Source: Amyelois transitella (Eukaryota > Arthropoda > Insecta > Lepidoptera > Pyralidae). From it: a stretch of DNA of 64,000 bases. The position numbers were made by a program, and so were the translations under genes. Positions 59,193 to 64,000 of this stretch are shown in pieces (positions within the stretch are counted from its first letter, which is position 1; each line of letters starts with the position of its first letter). The DNA is taken from NCBI RefSeq assembly GCF_032362555.1, contig NC_083515.1:3569001-3633000 (forward strand), in the 5' to 3' direction. Below the pieces are notes generated by a model that made no database searches, was not told the DNA's origin, and was given only the letters and a program-made list of their open reading frames with translations.

Positions 59193-59205
59193 ATTTCAAG
59201 GAATG
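59160..59205. repeat. 16-bp perfect inverted repeat in the last exon of gene E
   Basis: 59160-59175 (cattccttgaaattca) is the exact reverse complement of 59190-59205, with a 14-nt loop. A direct repeat agaaaatca stands at 59142-59150 and 59175-59183. Together these look like a template-switch insertion. Confidence 0.9.
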
Positions 59206-59261
59206 GTGGGATCCACCTAATGTTTGCTGATTTAATGTGAGGTTTGATTTACTTTTATTAC

Positions 59262-59335
59262 ATACATACATATAATTATGGCTTTACAAGTATCCCTTAT
59301 GGGGACTGAGCCAACAGTGTCGAGGGACAAAGGGA
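59262..59335 (-). repeat. Decayed piece of the LINE-derived repeat
   Basis: Contains acatacatacatataattat, atcccttatggggactgagc and caacagtgtcg. Confidence 0.6.
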
Positions 59336-59379
59336 CGTTGTATAATTTAATGTGTAAACAGTGGTTTAACAATACTTAG

Positions 59380-59540
59380 ATAGATAGATAGATAAAACTC
59401 TTTATTGCACCATAAGAGTAAAACATACAAAACAGCACAAAAACAGATAGAGATGGCACAAAGGCTCGCTCCAGTCAACCATTGGGTGGAAACCAAACAG
59501 GAGATTGGCGTTGACGCGGAGCAAGATAAATAAATGATAA
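59380..59540 (-). repeat. 3' end of a retroposon with (GATA)n tail
   Basis: On the minus strand it ends tggtgcaataaagagtttta then (TCTA)n, a 3' end seen in several moth LINE families. Upstream 59541-59640 is (ATACATA)-like simple sequence. Confidence 0.5.
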
Positions 59541-60007
59541 ACATAATAAAATGCACATAGAATAAATATCTATATACATATAAATACATACAAATACGCA
59601 TATACATATGAATACATATAAATATATACAATACTTCCAGTTCATTCACTTTGAAAGACTGTTGAAATATATTTTCTGTTTTAGTTTCATTAATACAAGC
59701 AGTAAGTAAAGTAGGTACAGAGGTGTGAATATAATGTAAAAAATATATAATAGTGCGTACGAAATTATGGAAGAATAGACCTATTTCTGTGAAATCAGAT
59801 ATTTTCTACTATGGGACTTAGGTACATTAGGTTTAAATTCAAAATAGGCAAACCACTTCGAAATTGCCAGTCGCCTGCTGTTACTTGCCATGCAAATTGC
59901 ACCGAAGCGAACGCCTGCGCACTATCTGCGGCGCCAGGTACAGTAACATCAAATTTAATGGATACTCTGATTACGGATAGCTCATAAGTTTAAATCTACA
60001 CATATTA

Positions 60008-60200
60008 TATAACTAGCGACCCGCCCCGGCTTCGCACGGGTGCAAAATTATAAATGTTATTATACATAAAAACCTTCCTCTTGAATCACTCTACCTGTTA
60101 CAAAAAACCGCATCAAAATTCGTTGCGTAATTTTAAAGATTTAAGCATACAGACAAACAGACTAAAATAGCGACTTTGTTATATACTATGTAGTGATAGC
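60008..60200 (+). repeat. 'gcttcgcacgggtgc' repeat, copy 2
   Basis: Longer copy of the element at 47245. It begins ctagcgacccgccccggctt and ends tatgtagtgat. The shared ~150 bp differ at few sites, so both moved recently. Confidence 0.75.
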
Positions 60201-61059
60201 AAATTGATTAGTATTGATTTAAAATCGTGATTTTTAGAATTTCTGTTTGTATGTTTGTTTGTACTCGCATCACGCGAAAACTATTGCTAGCTTGCTTTAC
60301 CAAGATGTTTTAAGCTTCGTCCAACTGAAAAACTAGTATAGAAATTTCTCCACCCAACTCCCCAAGAAAGCAGTATAGGGAGTCATCTTTTTCGTATTAA
60401 GTTTAGTTAGTAGTAGTTCAGTAAGTTTAGTATTAAGCTAGTAGATAAATAAAATGCATTTTGTTTTAAGATTATATGTGTGTTTATAGACTTTGTCACC
60501 AATTTTAATTCGTCGTTTTTATCGCGCGAAAAACTATACGTGTCCCGTTTAACGTCATAAGAAAAAGCGAAACAGCGATAGTTCTTCGCGCCATTAAACC
60601 AGCGTAGCGCGTGCCAGGCCCCGAACTATATTTGCGGGGGTGCAACTAGGAAATTACAAATATGAGAGTGAGAGAGAGAAGAGATGAACATGCTTTGAAA
60701 ATAAAATAAAGATATTGAGTTTTGAATAAAAAAATTAAGTTATTGAGTTTTAAACTAAAAATTAAATAAATACATCACGACACGACACATTGCTTTTTTT
60801 GTTAATCCTACGTTCTTACACTATTTTGCTCTGTGCGCGGACCCAATGTTACGTTTATGTATGTATGTTGTACAACCCAAGTTCAATACAGGCTAGAAAT
60901 CAATCCTTTGTAAATTAGTTAAGGCCGGCTTAGACGAAGACTAAACGGATTTGCTTTGCTAACTGTTGCTCTGTTAGGCTGGGAATACACAGATGTACCA
61001 TTAGAGACTTGGACTTGGTTTCATGGGTTTCATTCCCAATATATGTATAAACACCTATA
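60201..61059. other. Intergenic
   Basis: Contains the third copy of the palindrome-rich repeat (60505-60630) with gaaaaactatacgtgtcccg and acagcgatagttcttcgcgc. No gene seen. Confidence 0.45.
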
Positions 61060-61280
61060 TTAAGGGCACATCCCTTGCGAGTTCTAAGTCTTAAAAGTCT
61101 GAGAGGCCACGTTCAGCTACACGGCTTTTATGATAGAATTGAGATTCAAATAGTGACAGGTTGCTAGCACATTGCCTACAAGAAGAATCCCAAGTTTATT
61201 AGCCGTTCCCTTAGTCACCTTTTACAACATCCATGGGAAAGATATGGGATGGTCTGAAGTGCCGGGAACCACACGGCTGA
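61060..61280 (-). repeat. Nearly complete LINE-derived repeat
   Basis: Minus-oriented. It runs from a damaged tail (gggcacatcccttgcgagtt) through ggccacgttcagctacacgg and caaatagtgacaggttgcta to the head ggtctgaagtgccgggaacc. Confidence 0.8.
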
Positions 61281-61637
61281 TACTTACTCGCTTTCTTAGA
61301 ACTATCATGTTCTTTTAAATGAACGATTATGATGACAATGGTAACAAGAAGAACAGAGCCTTATTTCTGTGCTCCATGAAAAGAGTATTTTATTAAAATT
61401 ACTATATAAGTATCTATCTAAGTTGTTAAAAAATAAACCATAATAAATAAAAATAATTGATATTATTTATTGAAACTTGAATTAAGACATTGTATAAGGA
61501 AACAAAAACAGTCTGACCAATACTCCGAACAGAATAGAATTTTCCTAAAAACAAGTAAGTACCTACCCAAATAACTAATTTTTATACATATTTCACTGAA
61601 CATATAAATCTGAATAACAGTTGATATCGGTGTCTGC

Positions 61638-63390
61638 TCATTCTGCTTTACCAACCATCAGTTTAAAAGTTGGAGCTATACCATCATATAATGGTACGTT
61701 GAATTTTTTAGCGAATTCCCGAGTATTAATTTCGTGGGCAGTCTCCCAACCGCTTCTCTGGGCCGCTTTTTGGGTACCAATTGACGTCATCCATGCACTC
61801 GTTATGGGAACACCGTTTGCTTTACATATTTTGCGTCTAAAATAAAAGAATTGCAGTTAAACAATGTTTTGAATATCCAAAATTAAGTTAATGTGCTATA
61901 TAGCTTATATATTAGTATACTAGAGGCCGCCCGCGACTTCGTCCGCATGGAAACCCTATCAATCCCGCGGGAACTCTGGGATAAAAAGTAGCCTATGTGT
62001 TATTCTGGGTCTTCAGCTACCTACATACCAAATTTCATGGTAATCGGTTCAGTAGTTTTTGCGTGAAAGAGTAACAAACATCCATACATCCATACAAACT
62101 TTCGCCTTTATAATAGTAGTAGGATAAGCTAGTAATAGTTCAAAGTAGGTAATTTAGTCAAATTGATTAATTTATCATTAGACATATATGTAGGTTCACC
62201 CCGAGCTCCAGAGATAAGGATGCAACCGGGACTAACACCAACAGCGTCTTTAACAAAAGATAAGTTTAAAAAAGAACTGAAACTACCTATTTATTAAAAT
62301 TTTAACATACATACATATAATCTCGTCTATATCCCTTACGGGGTAGACAGAGCCAACAGTCTTGTAGAAACTGATAGGCCACGTTCAGATTTTTGGCTTT
62401 AAGATAGAATTGAGATTCAAATAGTGACAGGTTGCTAGCCCATCGCCTATAAGAAGAATCCCAAGTTTATAAGCCTACCCCTTAGTCGCCTTTTACGACA
62501 TCCATAGGAGAGAGATGGAGTGGTCCTATTCTTTTTTCTATTGGTGCCAGGAATCACACGGCACTTACAATATTAAACTTATAATCTAACCTTGATTGAA
62601 CGAGTGCATTCCCAACTCCACGGCCTCGGTAATCAGGGTGCACTATAATACCTCGACCGTGGTAGTATTTATCAACGGCATAATTTTTAGGTACATCGAA
62701 CATCGACTTCATACCATCAAGTAATTCAAATAATTTACGCACTTCACTAGTCCGAGGCTGAAAGATAATTTATTTGAAATTCTGTAAAGATCAGTTACGT
62801 GTATCATTTAGAAAAATATTTATAGTACGCAAAATTTCCGTTACCGTTATATCTGGTAGCTTGTCATTAAGGTTTGAGTTTAATTTCATGCCAGATGCAC
62901 CAATTACTTTACCATTTGAACCATATTCCGCCTTGACGCAAATCGCTATATGAACATTTTCGTCATTTAATATCCCTTTAACTAGTCCAATGCATTCTTT
63001 TTGTGCATCATCACTATTATGGATTCCTAGAAATTCAAACAATTGTCGATAAATTCACATCGGATTATAAATGAAATATTTTGGTGCTCCATAATTTAAG
63101 CGGCTCTATATTTATATAATATCACTGATGATTTCTAAATTGAAACATGTTTTATTCACATAAATTGAAATGATTAGTACCTATTAAAATGCCTGTGGTA
63201 TTATTACATTGAATGAAATATTACCTGCAAGTTTTTGAAGACTCTCATCTCTCAAAAAAAAATTTGAATATAAATCAACGACGTCATCCATTCCATTTTT
63301 TGAACAATCTTGTACTCTGAACTTTGTAACTGACCCATCTCCATTCGTGTATCGAAATTCACTCCATACTCTAAGATCCATCTCATTCAA
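61638..63390 (-). CDS. GNAT-family N-acetyltransferase
   Basis: A complete four-exon gene: 63390-63225, 63026-62845, 62757-62591 and 61836-61638 (stop TGA). Phases 1, 0 and 2 and GT/AG borders agree, giving 237 residues. Exon 3 has the acetyl-CoA pyrophosphate loop, GRGIIVHPDYRGRGVGNAL (residues 150-168). This is the RGxGxA/G motif A of GNAT enzymes, preceded by the usual beta-strand. The layout resembles insect arylalkylamine N-acetyltransferase-like proteins, which acetylate amines such as dopamine or serotonin, but I cannot read the substrate. No signal peptide or anchor, so cytosolic. Two start codons (M1, M4) are possible. Intron 3 carries two repeats. Confidence 0.9.
61915..62128 (+). 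repeat. Common lepidopteran-type retroposon
   Basis: Contains tagaggccgcccgcgacttc, cgcgggaactctgggataaa, aagtagcctatgtgttattc, tggtaatcggttcagtag and the 3' end ttataatagtagtaggat. Lies in GNAT intron 3. Confidence 0.7.
62308..62567 (-). mobile_element. Nearly complete ~255-bp LINE-derived repeat in GNAT intron 3
   Basis: Minus-oriented. Head gtgccgtgtgattcctggca, middle cttataggcgatgggctagc, tail ggctctgtctaccccgtaag, then tatgtatgtatg. It is the best copy for comparison with 40185-40439. I found no clear target duplication. Confidence 0.85.
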
Positions 63391-64000
63391 TGACTAATAA
63401 GATACTAGTCTAACAGTTTGACGATAACAATATTTCCTTATGATAAAATTATTTACATTTTCCGTAATTAACGACAGCAGATTACACTGCCTTATCAGTT
63501 TGCGTTACGTTAGGTCTAATTTGTTCAAATAAACTCATGAAAGGCTTATTTTGATCATTGGTGTTTTGCACTTATGCTGCATTATGATAATTACGACATC
63601 CCTATTAGATGCCTTTACTCTATTAACACGTTAGGAGAAGATGTACTCCATTACAGTTAAGCGCATTGAAAGGTTAAGTTGCTAACTCTTTGGGGCTTGA
63701 CTTCATGAACAGCGGCGTCTGCAGAGTGAAGTACTGGATGGAGGTGTCCATTTTGTCTTATTCTATGTTATTAATAAGATATAAGATATTATAATCTCTT
63801 AGCCCTTAGTATCTGGCTGTTAAACTATAATTTGGATTTCCATAGGAATCACCAAAAAGAGAGAGACTGACGTGCAGAATTATTGATCTTAGAACGTCAA
63901 GAGTGCAACAGTTAATATTCAATTTTATTTTGAAGTTTCTATATCAAGATATTTATATAAACATTTCTATTGTTTATCAGTAGTTTTGATTGCAGTAAAT
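63391..64000. other. 5' flank of GNAT gene to window end
   Basis: No ORF or repeat recognised. It should hold the GNAT promoter. Confidence 0.4.

Overview
The window reads as genomic DNA of a moth or butterfly (Lepidoptera). Genes are AT-rich, intron-containing and eukaryotic. The muscle protein Mp20 and a gut-type zinc carboxypeptidase are insect-like. The dispersed repeats, including copies ending in (TATG)n and fragments such as 'gcttcgcacgggtgc', are of a kind I associate with lepidopteran genomes. I saw no bacterial operons, CRISPR arrays or rRNA, and I recognised no LTR or virus-derived elements.

Layout. (1) 1-4.1 kb, minus strand: 5' part of a mitochondrial carrier gene of the SLC25A38 (glycine carrier) type; the rest lies off the left edge. 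(2) 6.1-8.5 kb: two LINE fragments, one carrying an uninterrupted reverse-transcriptase reading frame. (3) 9.65-22.4 kb, minus strand: complete calponin/transgelin-type gene Mp20 in four exons. Its first intron contains a complete six-exon M14 carboxypeptidase gene on the plus strand (17.1-19.5 kb). (4) 24.5-37.7 kb: a cluster of small, unrecognised genes, mostly on the minus strand, each predicting one N-terminal membrane anchor and a short ectodomain. Several have an intron soon after the anchor. A 1.08-kb inverted-repeat DNA element carrying a decayed THAP-domain gene lies among them. (5) 38-41 kb: repeats. (6) 41.75-59.2 kb: five alpha-1,3-fucosyltransferase (GT10) genes, three on minus (A, B, C) and two on plus (D, E). 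A full-length LINE with an intact 1036-codon ORF and an 11-bp target duplication sits between the diverging C and D genes. (7) 61.6-63.4 kb, minus strand: a complete four-exon GNAT acetyltransferase gene.

Main observations. Gene B has an intact first exon but no second exon of its own, so it may splice to gene A's second exon or be dead. Gene E's last exon is broken by a short palindromic insertion. The abundant ~255-bp repeats share both ends with the full-length LINE, which suggests they are internally deleted, non-autonomous derivatives. The carboxypeptidase has Arg at the residue that sets S1' specificity, which predicts a preference for C-terminal glutamate. All exon boundaries are read by eye from GT/AG sites, reading phase and family similarity.
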